Assembly (NCBI GenBank): GCA_024752435.1
Contig: CP103025.1
Location: 2,356,001 to 2,420,000, forward strand
Length of the DNA: 64,000 nucleotides
From: Allantophomopsis cytisporea
Taxonomy: Eukaryota; Ascomycota; Leotiomycetes; Phacidiales; Phacidiaceae
Direction: 5' to 3'
A program made the position numbers and the translations under genes. Below are positions 1 through 11,872 of this stretch, in pieces. The notes under the pieces were generated by a model. It worked only from the letters and a program-made list of their open reading frames with translations. It was not told where the DNA came from and made no database searches. Position 1 is the stretch's first letter; every line of letters starts with the position of its first letter.

Positions 1-732
1 GGATGGTCGCTAAACGTGTCTGGGTAAGTCTGCTGTTGGTCAATCGTAAAATAGACTAGTTAGTATTCGAGGACTCTTGGAATGCTCCGCTGGGTGAATC
101 AGTGTATTCTTTCCACAGTTATAGACAAAAAGTGGCCGTAGTTATAAAAGCCTCAATCTCAGCGTTTCTATCACATTGTCTAAAGCGAACTACTCCTGGT
201 TGGCCAGGAGCAAGCATTAAAATACAAAAGCAAAGAGGAAGTATAACTACTTCCGGGCAAAGCCCTATTCTTCGTACGGATCATGCATATGCTTCATAAC
301 AATCGTAAAATCGTGGTTCCATCTCACAACAAACCACTGGACTTCAGGGCACCCATAATCTCGTCTTCAACCTAGACGACACGAATGATGAAAGATTAGC
401 AGATGTGAATGGTAAACCTGGAAATGAACATTTGATATCTATACACCGAACGCCGCTCGCCGAACCGACTGATATACATAAGAAGCCTCTAGGTTACATG
501 ATCCTCGTGACCTCGTCCTCAACCTAACAATGGAATTTGTCAGCCTATGGAACTCTGTGCAACTTATGTTTGGGAAAGAGCACAAATCTGCATAGGAAGC
601 TTCAGGTGAAGACTTGTGGAGGCTGCAGACTCTTCGGAGGATAAGACAGGGCTATCCTTACCCATAGATGAAACATATACACCCATATGTAGCACTCGAA
701 ATATGTATCGAAAGGTCGAAGCTAAGAAGAGG
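1..732. other. Left flank and 3' side of aps1, no gene seen
   Basis: No open frame here carries a motif I recognise. The right part is the 3' flank of the minus-strand AP-1 sigma gene. It may hold a small alternative last exon: acceptor-like AGs stand near 623 and 588 on the minus strand, each followed by a 6-7 codon tail and a stop. Confidence 0.4.
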
Positions 733-1406
733 TCACTGTGTCTCACTCACCTCCATATCTTCCAAGCTGTCCTGCTGACTGATGCATCTCAGTACATTCT
801 TTTTACTGCTTTCCTGCATCTCTCCTGCCAGTAGCAGCTCATCCAAGATGTAGTATGCTTTTGTGAAGGAGAAGATAATGTCCAGCTCGCAGACGTTGCC
901 ATAGTACTTGTCCATTTGTTCCACATATCTGTGAACTATCTCGAGTGTAATGAGCTCATTATCTGTCGAATCGCAGCCGGCAATGAAGAAGAGGGAAGCA
1001 TATCGACGGTAGACGATCTTAGAGTCTGCAAAGAATCAGTGTCTGTGGTTTTAATTGATGGAGTCCAAAGAGCTCCTTGCTGGTCTTCATGATCTAGGGG
1101 ACGAATGAACAGATCTCAAAACAATAGGGAGGCCAACCTTTGTATTCGAGGAAGTTGCACATTCTCGTCCTGCGAGCCAATACAAGCTGCGATACATCTT
1201 TGATGATCTTTGCCTTGTCCTTTGGAGATAGTGTGACAAACCATTTCGCAAGACGCTGTATGTTGTCAATACCCCTCCTCCAGTTACCCAGGCACACGGG
1301 GACGTACAACTTTGCCCTGCCTGGACAGTAGGATTAGGTAGCTATAGCATATTAGCTTCTTCCTTTGAAGATCACAGCCGCACGATATAACTTACTTGAT
1401 AGCCAT
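733..1406 (-). CDS. aps1: AP-1 clathrin adaptor complex sigma subunit
   Basis: This encodes the small (sigma) subunit of the AP-1 adaptor, which with the gamma, beta and mu chains sorts cargo into clathrin vesicles at the trans-Golgi network and endosomes. Exons on the minus strand are 1406-1396, 1341-1308, 1255-1138 and 1025-733, giving 151 residues. The start reads MAINYLILLSRQGKVRLAKW, followed by LSPKDKAKI, ARRTRMCNFLEYK, IVYRRYASLFFIAGC, EQMDKYYGNVCELD and DELLLAGEMQESSKKNVL, all typical of AP-1 rather than AP-2 sigma. The third donor (GTTGGC) is weak, but the frame across it is exactly the family sequence. Exon 1 is only 11 nt. The 3' end is uncertain: GAG|GTGAGT at 750 is both a good donor and readable sequence ending in SETQ-stop, so a further exon is possible. 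The gene diverges from GCLM with 484 bp between starts. Confidence 0.9.
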
Positions 1407-1890
1407 CGCGAAGCCTATTGAATGTTTTGTGCGGCTCGCAGCGTTCGTGGTGGTTCGAAGGTGTTTATTCAACGTCCACTGTCACAAGCAGGGGTGTAGA
1501 TGCGCAAAGGCTCCAGTAAGTAGACCGTAGCAGCTAGGCGCCTCACTTCTGTGGTACATAAATGTACATTGGTAAGCGGCCGCCTACGTATCGCTAGTTT
1601 TATACCTTAATGGACAATTTTGGGGAAGTTGATTGGATTTGATAAACGTCACACAGACATTAATGTACCTGGTAAAAATATTATTTTATATTCCAGTTTT
1701 CATCTCTCACTTCTAAACTATTACTCACATCCCTCTTTGAAATCGCTGTATATCTCCTATAGAGTACCTTATACATTTTCACGTTGCTATACACTTTTCT
1801 TATATCCGCTTTCGGATCGAATTAATAAGTATATTACATCAATACCCTCACCCCACGTTTGAGCGCAAGGTCTACAACAAGAGCCACACC
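1407..1890. promoter_or_regulatory. Shared upstream region of aps1 and GCLM
   Basis: The 484 bp between two divergent start codons must hold both promoters. It becomes AT- and pyrimidine-rich near the GCLM start. I see no convincing Yap1-type TTACTAA element despite the redox role of GCLM. Confidence 0.5.
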
Positions 1891-2891
1891 ATGACCCGCA
1901 TCATCTTATCTACCTCGTGAGTTTCCCCAATACAATCGGCATACTGTACTAACAGCAACGCAGGAATATCGTGAGTGACGGCCCCTCTATCATCCGCAAG
2001 CATGGTGCCGACAGATCGAATCTCGAACTCACAAACTCCCTCCGCTCGAACTTCCTAGCTGCCCAGGAAGATTATTCCCCACCACAGTCTACCACTTTGA
2101 CGCCGGAGCCATCTTCGAACGGTACCATCACACCACCGAATGGCTTCGTGCGCCCCAGTCCCTCAATATGGACAACGCGTGACGGCAACGACTACTATGT
2201 GCCGACAATAGACTGGTCGCTCTCCGGCCTGGCTGAGGAGCGCAGCCAATACGATATCACCGTAAAATTATTCTATCTGCCGAACACCAGCGTTCGTGAC
2301 CGCGAAGAGTATACCAAGAGCGCAATAGACTTTGTGCTCAAGGAATTGGGCGCGTCCAACATTGACCTGATCATCGTATCGTTCCCGGGCATGTCGTTTG
2401 AAGGTGATTGTGAATGGGAGGCCGACAAACTCAACTCTACACAGGGCAACGACGAAGAGGAGATTGCGACATGGTCGGTACTTGAGGCGTTGCATGCCAA
2501 TGGCACTGTCAAACGACTTGGATTGGCGGAGTTCGGCTCGTCAAAACTGGCGCGCTTTCTGGAGAAGGTCAAGCTGAGGCCGGAGGTGGATCAGATCAAT
2601 GTGAAGGATTGCTGCAATGTGCCGCCGCCTTTGATTGAGCTTGCCAAGAAGGAGCGCATTGAGTTATTGACGCACAACGATTGCACGGACATTTTGCCTT
2701 CTGGAACATTGCGGGAGTTATTGGGACAGGGTGAGAGGGGTGCCGGAATATTGTCTGAGGCGAAGAGAGGCGTTGATGGCATGAAGGGCGACGTGAAGCC
2801 CAGCTGGGTTGTGAAATATACGGCTGTGGTACGCGATCGTGGAGTTATCGAGAACAAGGGCTATTTCGCAGCAGCAGAACTGAACGAGTGA
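1891..2891 (+). CDS. Glutamate-cysteine ligase modifier (regulatory) subunit
   Basis: This is the regulatory (light) subunit of glutamate-cysteine ligase, which modulates the first step of glutathione synthesis in the cytosol. It has an aldo-keto-reductase-like fold without reductase activity. Exons are 1891-1916 and 1964-2891 (317 residues). The 47-nt intron has donor GTGAGT, branch site TACTAAC and acceptor GCAG. The spliced start reads MTRIILSTSNIVSDGP. The C-terminal half carries the family signature: a QIN..DCCNVPPPLIELA block, then IELLTHND near residue 241, then WVVKYTAVVRDRGVIENKGY, matching the animal GCLM order. A Ser/Thr/Pro-rich insert lies near residues 45-70. It converges with trs130, with 251 bp between stop codons. 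Confidence 0.88.
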
Positions 2892-3142
2892 GGCTTGAAC
2901 ATTCGAAATAATACGGTTCTTAAGGGTACCTGCTTTGGTTAATAAAGTTGGAAGGAATTTTGTTTACAATGCGTTGGATGCAAGGCGTTGCGGCATTTTA
3001 CAAGAAACCCAAGAAATAGCGTAGAGAGTAAACAAGTAAGTCACAGACGATCCCAATGGACATTGTGTAAGGTTCATTAGACATGAATATGATGCTATTG
3101 AGTTATATATTACAAAGTCCATCCCGTCATCAAATACACTCA

Positions 3143-6100
3143 TCATATCGCTTCCTGTCGCCTCTCACACTCAACGACCCATCCACTACCACCACCAGCA
3201 ACGTTGTCCAATCCAACACTGACTCTGCCCAGATTCCCAATACACCTAACCGTCTCGGCAATATTCTTGTAGTCAACTTCGCAGCTGACCTTCTTCCTTT
3301 CGATATTTTCCTGCTTCCCATGCTCATCGACTTTCGGAATAGGCGAGGGCTTGATATCAAGATGTGGCAGGTTGAGATACCCCTCTCTCAACGGAATCAA
3401 AATGATCGGGAACTTCAATGTCGTATGCGCAGGAGGAGGGCGGTTAGGATGAATAGCAGGGACGCGGAAATGCGCTTTTCGTCGACCACCGACGAGCCAG
3501 GTATCCGAAGGTGCGGATATCTCATAGACGAAATCGAGATCTTGATCTTGGTCAGGCGGGAGTGGTGAAAGGGGCTCAGAAGGGCGGCGGGTACCGGGTG
3601 AGGAGCGCGGCATGTCCCAGATACGAGTCCATTTGATGTTTAAAGAAGCGGATATGGGCTCGTTAAGAGTGGCGAAGTCGCGCTCTTTCATGACTGGATC
3701 GAGGACCAGATCTGCAGTGTAGACTACGCTGACGCTGGGAACTTCGACGGGGATGATGATGAAGCGGCTGTGATCGATGACCTCTTGGGTGATTGGGAGC
3801 AGGGGAACTTTAGTCGTTTGGCTTAGCCAGGATTGCAGCCAAGAGGCGATTTGCTGAGCGCGGTACTCGTTACTGCCGACATCACGTCCAAGACCTGAGA
3901 AACAATCCCGCCAGTTGACATTGGCAATAATGTTGGTAGAGATCTCGTTGAGAAGAGCAACACGCTCGGAATCAACATAGGAGATACGTTTCTCTAATTG
4001 TGCAAGGACAGTTGGCACTATCAAGCGGCGATATTGGTAGAAAGGCGTTTCCCGGAGTGCGGCACCCAGGGCATGATCAATTGCATTGTCGATTTCTTCT
4101 TCAAGGCAGATGTAGCGTAAGACAAGAGACATGGCCAATATCACGTTGTCGGCATCTGGAGCCAACTCCGATCTCCGCTTAATCTTGTACAACAGTGATG
4201 CTGGCTGTCTTGGAAAGACAACTACAGATCCATTGAGTTGCCCACCGCTTTCAGCCTCCACTGTATCGGAGCTTTGTAGCTCAGAGCTCAAGAGCCGGAG
4301 TGGTGAAGTTGTTGAAGATGAAACAGTGAATTTTGAGAACAAGGCCTTGTGTTTGAAGACATCTTGGACGTTGACTCCAAGAGGCAGCAATGTCGAGATG
4401 CTTGGGTTGGTTGCAAAGGTGAAAGTACCGTTACTCGTGGTATAAATCACTTCAAGTCGCAATGCGATATCATTGACTTCCCGCTCGAGATTGAAAGACA
4501 TGCGTATTTTAGCCGATGATCCAGGCTTGAAGGCTCCAAAATGAATCACGCTGCCATCTGACTTTTTGACATCCAATTCGCCAGTTACGACCTCTAATTC
4601 ACTAGTTTGAAGTCTGAGGCCGGCTGTGCCAGGTCGGACGTGTAACTCACCGAACATAACATCGTTCCAGCCTGAAGACAGTTGAAGTTCGAGAGAACGA
4701 TTACGATCAAGATGCATATATCTTGACGCAAAAAGTCGGACATCAAAAGCATCTGCGCGATGATAGAGAAGAAGCCTCGGGCATTTTAAAAAGCCGTCAT
4801 TGATGTTGGAAGGGCCTTGGCTAACATCTGTGTCATAACGAAGAGTGACATTCGAAGCTTGAAGGGTGATGTTTTCAACAACGTACGTCCCAGGGATCAC
4901 AAGGTTGCTTTTCACATCAAATCTGACGTATCCTCGCTGACAAGCCACAGGCTCGTCGTTGTCAAGCCAAATTTCCTTCCCTTGTTGGCCAAATGCTGGG
5001 ATCATCTTCACCTTCACTTTTTCGACTTCCAGCTCATCACATAACAGATATCGAAGTCGAATAGGCAAGGAGAATCCATCCCTACCATCTGCATACTGTG
5101 GTGGCCCTTCGATTTCAGCAGTGTCGAACCAATTTTGCATGGGCACAATTACTTCCTGACTTAGTGCCATCGATGTCTCCATCAATGATTTGAGGTAGCC
5201 ATGGGTCTCTTGATCAAGTTGAGCTCCAGCAATTGGTGCATGGAATTTGAACACCGCTTTACTTTGAATCAGGGCTTGTTGGGCGGCTGCACTTTTCGCT
5301 AGAAGCTTCAACAGTACTCGGACATGCTCGTCTTTCCGCTCAAGTGCCTCTAGACACTTGGCATACATAACAAGCATAGCCATTTCTACTTCTTCCCAGC
5401 CTCCATCTCCGTAGTGAGGAGTCATGCGATAAAAGTAAGAAGCTGCGGCTGCATAATCTTGGAGGTGAAATTTCAACACCGCTAAATCCGCCATGTTTGT
5501 CTGCACCGATTGAGTTCGATTAGCTACAGTGTAATGACGCAGAGCTTTATCTGTCAATGTCTCATATAGACGATAAAAGTTCTCCTTGTCCTCAAGAGCT
5601 GTTCGAAGGAGCTTGCTCTCTATTCCATGCAAAGATGGAGGGCAGCTCGAAACTCCAGATACATGTTCTTTCACCTCACTTGCGTCACTATTAAGATCAA
5701 CATCTTTCATCTGCTCTTCTCCTCCCAGTGCTTCTTTGACGCTCTCATCCCAGCCTGCCTCCCAGCCATAACTCTTTCCAAGTCGTTCAAGGATGCTACG
5801 TGATAGCAGATACAAATCTGCTCTATACGCAGCCAATTCTTCCAAGCCATTCTTGAGGAATGGGTTGGATGGATTGGTAGTTGCTACACTAGCTCTACGA
5901 CCTGGAAAGCTAGATGGGCTAGTTGGCCTCTCGGGTATAGTACTGAGCGCCAAAGAACTGCTTCGTGCAGGATGCATCATAGTTTTTGGTTCAGGGATCG
6001 CCGATTTAGGCTCTTGGATCATAGACTTACTGTCTATTGGTGCGAGTGTCGAAGGCGGAATTGGTAGAGATTTCGTAGAAGTCTGTGCAAGAATTTGTTG

Positions 6101-7865
6101 AGCAATGGCAAACGTGAAAGACATCACCAGGTTGTTGATGGCTTGAGTCATCTCTGGTGTCTCCGTCTCTTCACCAAGCTCTTTCCTTTCTTCTCCCTTC
6201 TTTTGATGCGGCATGAAACTGGTTCTAATATCCTGACGCATGATTACAGCAATGGTCGACATGAACTCAAGTGCTCGTCGACAAACCTGCGCTAGCATTG
6301 TTAGGTTTTCAGAATCTTCCTCGGGCTTTTGCAGTGGCTGTCTAGCAGCAACTCCACGAAGACTTGTTTCTCTTTGCTCTCGCAGTTTCGCAAGTAATTC
6401 GTCCCTCGATGACCATGCATTACCCAATCGTAGAAGTAATGACAATTGTCGAGCAAACACGTAGCAGCGGAAGTCAAAGACGGAAATGTCGTTGGATAAA
6501 ATTAGTTCTCGGTATCTTTTTTTCAAAGCATTCAATGGAATCTCGTCTTCAAGTTCATCGTTCTTCTCTCCAGGTTGCAGATTTATTGGCTCTTCTGAGT
6601 CGGAAGCACTAGCACCAGCATCGCTCTGGATTCGGTGAAGTGTTTGTTCGGCGAGTATTTTGAGGTCTGCAGTATATGGTAGAAAGGACCCTGCAGTGGT
6701 TGGTGTCCCAGCAACTTGATTGCCAATTATTGCGTCCAGGCCGATGGAGAGCTCATCATATCCAACAAGTGCGTCTTCAACCAATCCAACACTCTCAAAC
6801 CCCCTTGCAAGACCCTCCTTCAGAACAAAGAAGGTACAAAAATTCCACCCAGGAAGACTCCTCTGAGCATCTTTTTCACGAATGTCTTCTTCATACTGTG
6901 TGACACGACTATCAAAGGACAAGAGAATTTGAGACTTGACTTTTGACATAAAGTCATTCCAAGCATTCTCATTTTCCTGTAGTGTTTCGGTATATGATCC
7001 TGGAATGGCTGGGACCACTCGCGGTAACATGTCATAGGGAACATCGTTGATACCGATTCTGATCTGTGCGATACGATCGACAGCATTTTTGGAAGAGCTA
7101 TTATATGGCGAGCTGTTAAAATCGTTCCTTAATTTCTCCAATATTGTTGTTGATCCACCTCCCATCCATCTGATACCGCTCTTCTCACTCGTTATGCTGC
7201 TCTCGTCACTCTTTCCACTTGTTCTCGGTTGCGTTGCTGCTGCAGTATTTGGAACGATAACATGGAGGATTAGCCACTCAAATGCATCATGGTTCTCAGA
7301 TGCGCTAGCTTTTGAACTGCTATCCCTCGCATTGGTGTTTTCCTTTATCCATTCCTTGACTTGTTTCCGCGCTGTTGATTTATATGTGTCGTTATCATCG
7401 CATCGTAACAGCAAAATCTTCAAGTAAGGCGTCTGTCGTAAACCGGGTATTTGATGTCGTTGTTTTTTAGATGGTTTACCAGTGCCAGTTCGTGATTCGG
7501 GTCTCTCTTTTTCTACCGATCCTCCAAAGCTCTGCGTCTGAAACCCATCATTGCCGCTGTTTCGAGAATCCGAGCTTCGTACTCTAGAAAGATCTGTTGC
7601 ACTTGGTGAATTTAATGGTGATGGTGCGTTCGAAGAGACAAGGTCTATGTGTAGGGAGTTGATCGATCGTAATGGGCCAGCGTGAGATTCCCAATGGAGA
7701 TTTCTCAGAGGCAAGCGCGGTAATAAACTCGGTCCTAAAAGAGGATAGACGTCAAAAGGGTCGTGATATTCGACTATTTGTGGACAGTTATTAGTGTAAT
7801 GCGCAAGAACGGGTGGGGGGTTCAGACATACCTGTAACTTTAGAGCTCGAGGAAGGCTGCTCCAT
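3143..7865 (-). CDS. trs130: TRAPPII complex subunit Trs130 (TRAPPC10)
   Basis: This is a large subunit of the TRAPPII tethering complex, the exchange factor for Ypt31/32 (Rab11) at the late Golgi. Exons are 7865-7832 and 7773-3143, giving 1554 residues. The 58-nt intron has donor GTATGT and acceptor ATAG. The spliced N terminus reads MEQPSSSSKVT then VEYHDPFDVYPLLGPSLLPR and LRNLHWESHAGPLRS, the conserved fungal Trs130 start. The middle is helical-repeat-like (for example a LLLRLGNAWSSRDELLAKLR stretch). The C-terminal TRAPPC10 domain contains DTWLVGGRRKAHFRVP and ends in a beta-rich segment. A Ser/Pro-rich linker lies around residues 600-660. Nearly the whole protein is one 4.6-kb exon, common for this family in filamentous fungi. 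It is divergent from the DUF202 gene. Confidence 0.93.
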
Positions 7866-8588
7866 GATGAATAGCAATTAGAACTCTATGACTTCATGAC
7901 TTTCATCCAATTCTGAGTAATGTCGTCGCAGCTGCTCATATGGAAATGATTTCGAGATTGAATGAGTATTTCAAGAGTAATGGTGGCCGCCTTCTCTCCC
8001 AATGAGCTTTCGCTTCCAGCTTCCCCTGTTTCGATAAGGCTGTAGACGAGGCTGACGTGCAGCCTTGTGGTAGGCCGTTGAATATTCCGATCTACCTAGT
8101 ACCTTACCTACCTTACCAGGTAGTTGAGGTATTTTGTGACGACAGAATACATAGTGCAGCTTATATTGATGCTCAACTTCTTTAGGGAAAATTATCGGTC
8201 TTGTGCATCTGTCAAAAACGACGAGCAATCTGGAATTGCTGCAAGTGGGAATGTCATAATCACGTGATTGGAGCCGTCATCAATCAATACCAGGTATAAC
8301 CTAAAATAAGCTTCAGGTCTCACATTGTCGCACCGTCTCACTTAGATCCCTACCACCATGATCCCAACTAAAAACTTCATTCTTCAAAATCAAATATATA
8401 TGTTGAAGAGATATCCTCCGAATCAAAAAGTCTAGGATAATTCCTCAGACATTATCATCCATGCTCTTTCTTATCGAGATTCATCATACGACGATCATCT
8501 CGCTCGTCACCTCGCCACGAATGTCGCAATCGGTGGGAATATACCGAGGCGCACAAGGGCCAAGATAATCGTCTACCTTACCCATAAC
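7866..8588. promoter_or_regulatory. Shared upstream region of trs130 and the DUF202 gene
   Basis: This is 723 bp between divergent starts. It holds a run of ACCTTACCTACC-like repeats near 8100-8125 and one perfect 12-bp palindrome with a CACGTG core (listed separately). Confidence 0.55.
8258..8269. promoter_or_regulatory. Perfect palindromic E-box (AATCACGTGATT)
   Basis: The 12-bp palindrome contains TCACGTGA, the class of site bound by bHLH factors such as Cbf1 and Pho4 in ascomycetes. It lies 320 bp upstream of the DUF202 start and 393 bp upstream of trs130. Binding is inferred only from the motif. Confidence 0.4.
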
Positions 8589-9517
8589 ATGGCTTCGTCT
8601 CAAGCTCCAGAGGCCGCAGAATGCTCTGCAAACTCTGCAAAATCCCCTCAAACGTTTACAGGCTCTCCGACCCTTTCACCTTCTCGTTCTGGTCTTTCTC
8701 GGTCATCATCTCAGCAAGCTCGCATCAACGATATCCTTACCAATGCACGTCAAAGAAGTGTAGTTCTCGGCCAATCTACTACCATGTCGTCAACACGTCC
8801 CTCTCCATCACCTCTTCTTGGAACGGATTGGGATGTCGATGAAACAACAAATATTGTGCGGGGAAGGACGAGGACTTACCAGAGCATGGCTGGCAATGTC
8901 CAAGCTTCGAATACCCCGCAACTATCGAGCACAGCGCGCAACGGTACCTGTGAAGCTAGCAATTCAGGAACTGGAAACGATCATCAGAGCAATGAGAATG
9001 GAATCGGAGATCATGACGAGAGCTGGATGAAGAAAACGCTGGCTAAATATGGCAGTATTGAATTGGAGAACAAAGGCAGTGTAGCGCGAGATCATTTAGC
9101 TCTAGGTAGGTATTCTCAGTCATCTCTCATTTTTATTTCTTGGTGAAATTACAGCTAACAAGATCAGAACGAACTTTCTTGGCCTGGCTACGTACATCGC
9201 TTGCCTTCGCATCTATCGGTATAGCCATCACGCAGCTCTTCCGACTCAACACTGCTTCCATCCCTGCAGACAACGCAGACGCCTATATCCACCTCCGCCA
9301 GCTAGGCAAGCCGCTCGGCGCAACATTTCTGGGTATTAGCATTGTGGTTCTCTGGGTTGGTTTCAATCGCTACTTTGAGAGTCAACACTGGATCATACGT
9401 GGGAAGTTCCCAGCGAGCAGAGGAAGTGTGATCATTGTGTCAATGATTGCTGCCACATTGATGGTGGTTAGTTTGGTGGTCGTCCTGGTTGTCGAACCTA
9501 AGTCTTATGAGAAATGA
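8589..9517 (+). CDS. DUF202 (YidH-type) three-helix membrane protein
   Basis: Exons are 8589-9105 and 9168-9517 (288 residues). The 62-nt intron has donor GTAGGT, branch site GCTAACA and acceptor TCAG. The splice restores the family hallmark LALERTFLAWLRTSLAF at about residues 169-185. The first ~150 residues are Ser/Thr-rich and probably disordered. Three hydrophobic segments follow at about 176-196, 222-242 and 258-281, so the protein should sit in an internal or plasma membrane. DUF202 also forms the membrane part of Vtc1 (vacuolar polyphosphate polymerase complex), but no SPX or VTC catalytic domain is present here. The exact role of stand-alone fungal DUF202 proteins is not known to me. 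Confidence 0.87.
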
Positions 9518-10320
9518 TTATTTCAAAATTTATAGTGGGAACAAAGGTGGATTTATATCCGTTCATATACCATTGGCTTTTGACGAGAGACCAGTCTATC
9601 TAATTATTATAAATTTCATAATTTTTAATGTTTCATATGGGCAAAGATCGTATGGTTATGACTAAGAGAACTCTCGTGGCAAATCTCTCATCCCATGCCT
9701 TTAGTCACAACATTATTTAGATATATCATGCTTTGAGTATTTGCTTACTCTTTGCAAGTCTTTTACCAACAAGTGAACCAAAAGATGGATTTCACATAAG
9801 GTATTCCGATCCGTTCACAAGTGCGTCTTGAAGTCTTTATTTTTATCGAAAATTTAAGTACTTTTAAGACTTGCGTTCAAGAGAATTGAAGTAGGGGATT
9901 ATGTGTTCAGCAGCCCTTAGGGGATCTCTCAATTGAACCATCTGAGCTCTCAAAGTTCCTCATAGTGCTCACCTCTGAAAAGTATTGTGCTTATAGTCGT
10001 GTAATATATGGAGGCAAGTCAAGGTGGTCGTCAGAAGCCTCGGCCTTTCTTAGAATGTTCACTCCTAACACGCGATCTTGGTAAACATCTCAAAGCCGTG
10101 AGTCAGTGAGTGATATATGAATTGACCCTGAGATTATATATCACACAATTCCCCCCGCCAGAAAGACCGAGCATTCCTTATACTGAATATTGTTCTTACT
10201 CGTTGAGCTAGAAAAGGGGTAAGATATCACAGCCATAGATCGCGTAGACCTCGAAAAAGTGGCGTTGCTTTCTATGTCTCCTATGATCCAAATATTCGAT
10301 TTTCAATAGAGAAAAAAAAA

Positions 10321-10935
10321 AAGAAACTAGATATAAAAAAATTTAACTTAGAAATCTGAACACTTGCCTATTCGGCAAACATGTTTCTCACTTCCTTTCG
10401 AAGACGACTCGATATATCAAATTACGCATTTTGCTATCGTTACTAGCACTCACTAATGATGGAAATACAAATGATGACGACGATAGTAACATGGGCGATG
10501 ATGTCAATATCAATGACGGGAAGCAAGTAGGATTCGGTGTCGGTTGCTTATCCTGTATAAGCTCCGTACGCAATATAAAAACATATTTTTGGCGACTCTT
10601 TCAAACACGGTTGCAAGTCTAATATTCGGTGGGGAAAAACAAAGAAATAGATATAACGATTTCTTAACTCGGAATCGTGAGCACTTGCCGTTAAAATAAA
10701 CTTGCTTTTACGTTTTGTTGAAGGCGACTCGATGTATTATGGAATCACGTATATCAGTATTGTTAAAGTACCAACGACGATAATAGCAATAATGGCGACG
10801 ATTTTGATTTTAATAATGAGAAGCAAGTACGATTCGGTATTGGTTCCATCTCCTTCGTAAGTTCTTCGCACAATATAAAATATGTTCTTGGCGAATCCAT
10901 TGAGAACAAGTTTTTGAGTCTGGTCTCCGTTGGTA
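10321..10935. repeat. Diverged direct tandem duplication, unit about 300-320 bp
   Basis: Copy A (about 10321-10640) and copy B (about 10641-10935) share blocks in the same order: CACTTGCC (10361/10682), CGACTCGAT (10405/10725), AAGCAAGTA-GATTCGGT (10521/10821) and GCAATATAAAA-type sequence (10570/10870). The offset falls from 321 to 300 along the unit, so small indels have built up. The copies are clearly related but far from identical. Confidence 0.75.
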
Positions 10936-11742
10936 TTTATATTCTGTAGACATCATTAGCTGGAATGTGATTTTGGTATCTGTCGCTCAGATATATAAGG
11001 TACTTTGATCTACTTCTTTCGGATATACAATATCTAATTTCTACACTTGTTTTCAATATTTGATGTTATGAATTCATTGGTTTTACTCGTCGACGATAGT
11101 TTGATATATTGATTTATATAGATAAATTGGACTTTGTGATAAGCATAAAATATGAATCCGCAATATAAATCAAATTCCACAGTTTCGGGTTCAAAGTTAC
11201 CAGAACTCTCATTGGATTGATTATCGGAATCAAATCGCTACAAATTTACATGTCGCATTTCGGTTTGTTATCTTTCTTTTGCATTATCCTCCCAATCTAT
11301 CTAACTCTCCCCAATATAACTGTGATATCTAGACATGCTTTATTACGCCTGAGTAAATCTAGTCAACGATAAAGACTAGCTTTCGTTAGTCACAATCTCG
11401 TCGCCAAGATCATCCAACATCACAATATTTCGGACAATATCTCCAGAGCACTTGATGACGAACGTAACAATACTGTTGTTATTAAGGGGAATCTACAACC
11501 TTACAGGCTTACACCCCATCCTCATACAAATGTACTCGAATCTTCATAAATACAACCCTATGAAGCTATGGGTTTATCTCCATGCAGCTCAACACCATAC
11601 CTATGTCCAAGTATCTACACATACAAACCAACAGCTGCGTACACTGCGTATAAATAAACACCAACACCAACACCAAAGATCGAACATCTCATACGCAAAA
11701 ACATGCCAACCAAAAAAAAAAAAAAAAAAAAACCTAACCCGG

Positions 11743-11872
11743 ATGGCAACGCACGATCTTATACAGACCTTACTCATACTAAAGTCCGCTCGTCATGATT
11801 ACTTAGGATTGCCCGCAGTGCAATGGACAACGCACGATCTTATCCAGACCTTACATGTAGCTTGCATGTGAT
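11743..11872. repeat. Degenerate tandem repeat, unit about 81 bp
   Basis: The block AACGCACGATCTTAT-CAGACCTTAC occurs at about 11748 and again 81 bp later. Each copy is followed by a CATGATTACTTAGGATTGC-like segment. Confidence 0.6.

Noticed and set aside
3083..3568. 161-codon plus-strand frame
   Set aside because: Antisense shadow of the trs130 C terminus.
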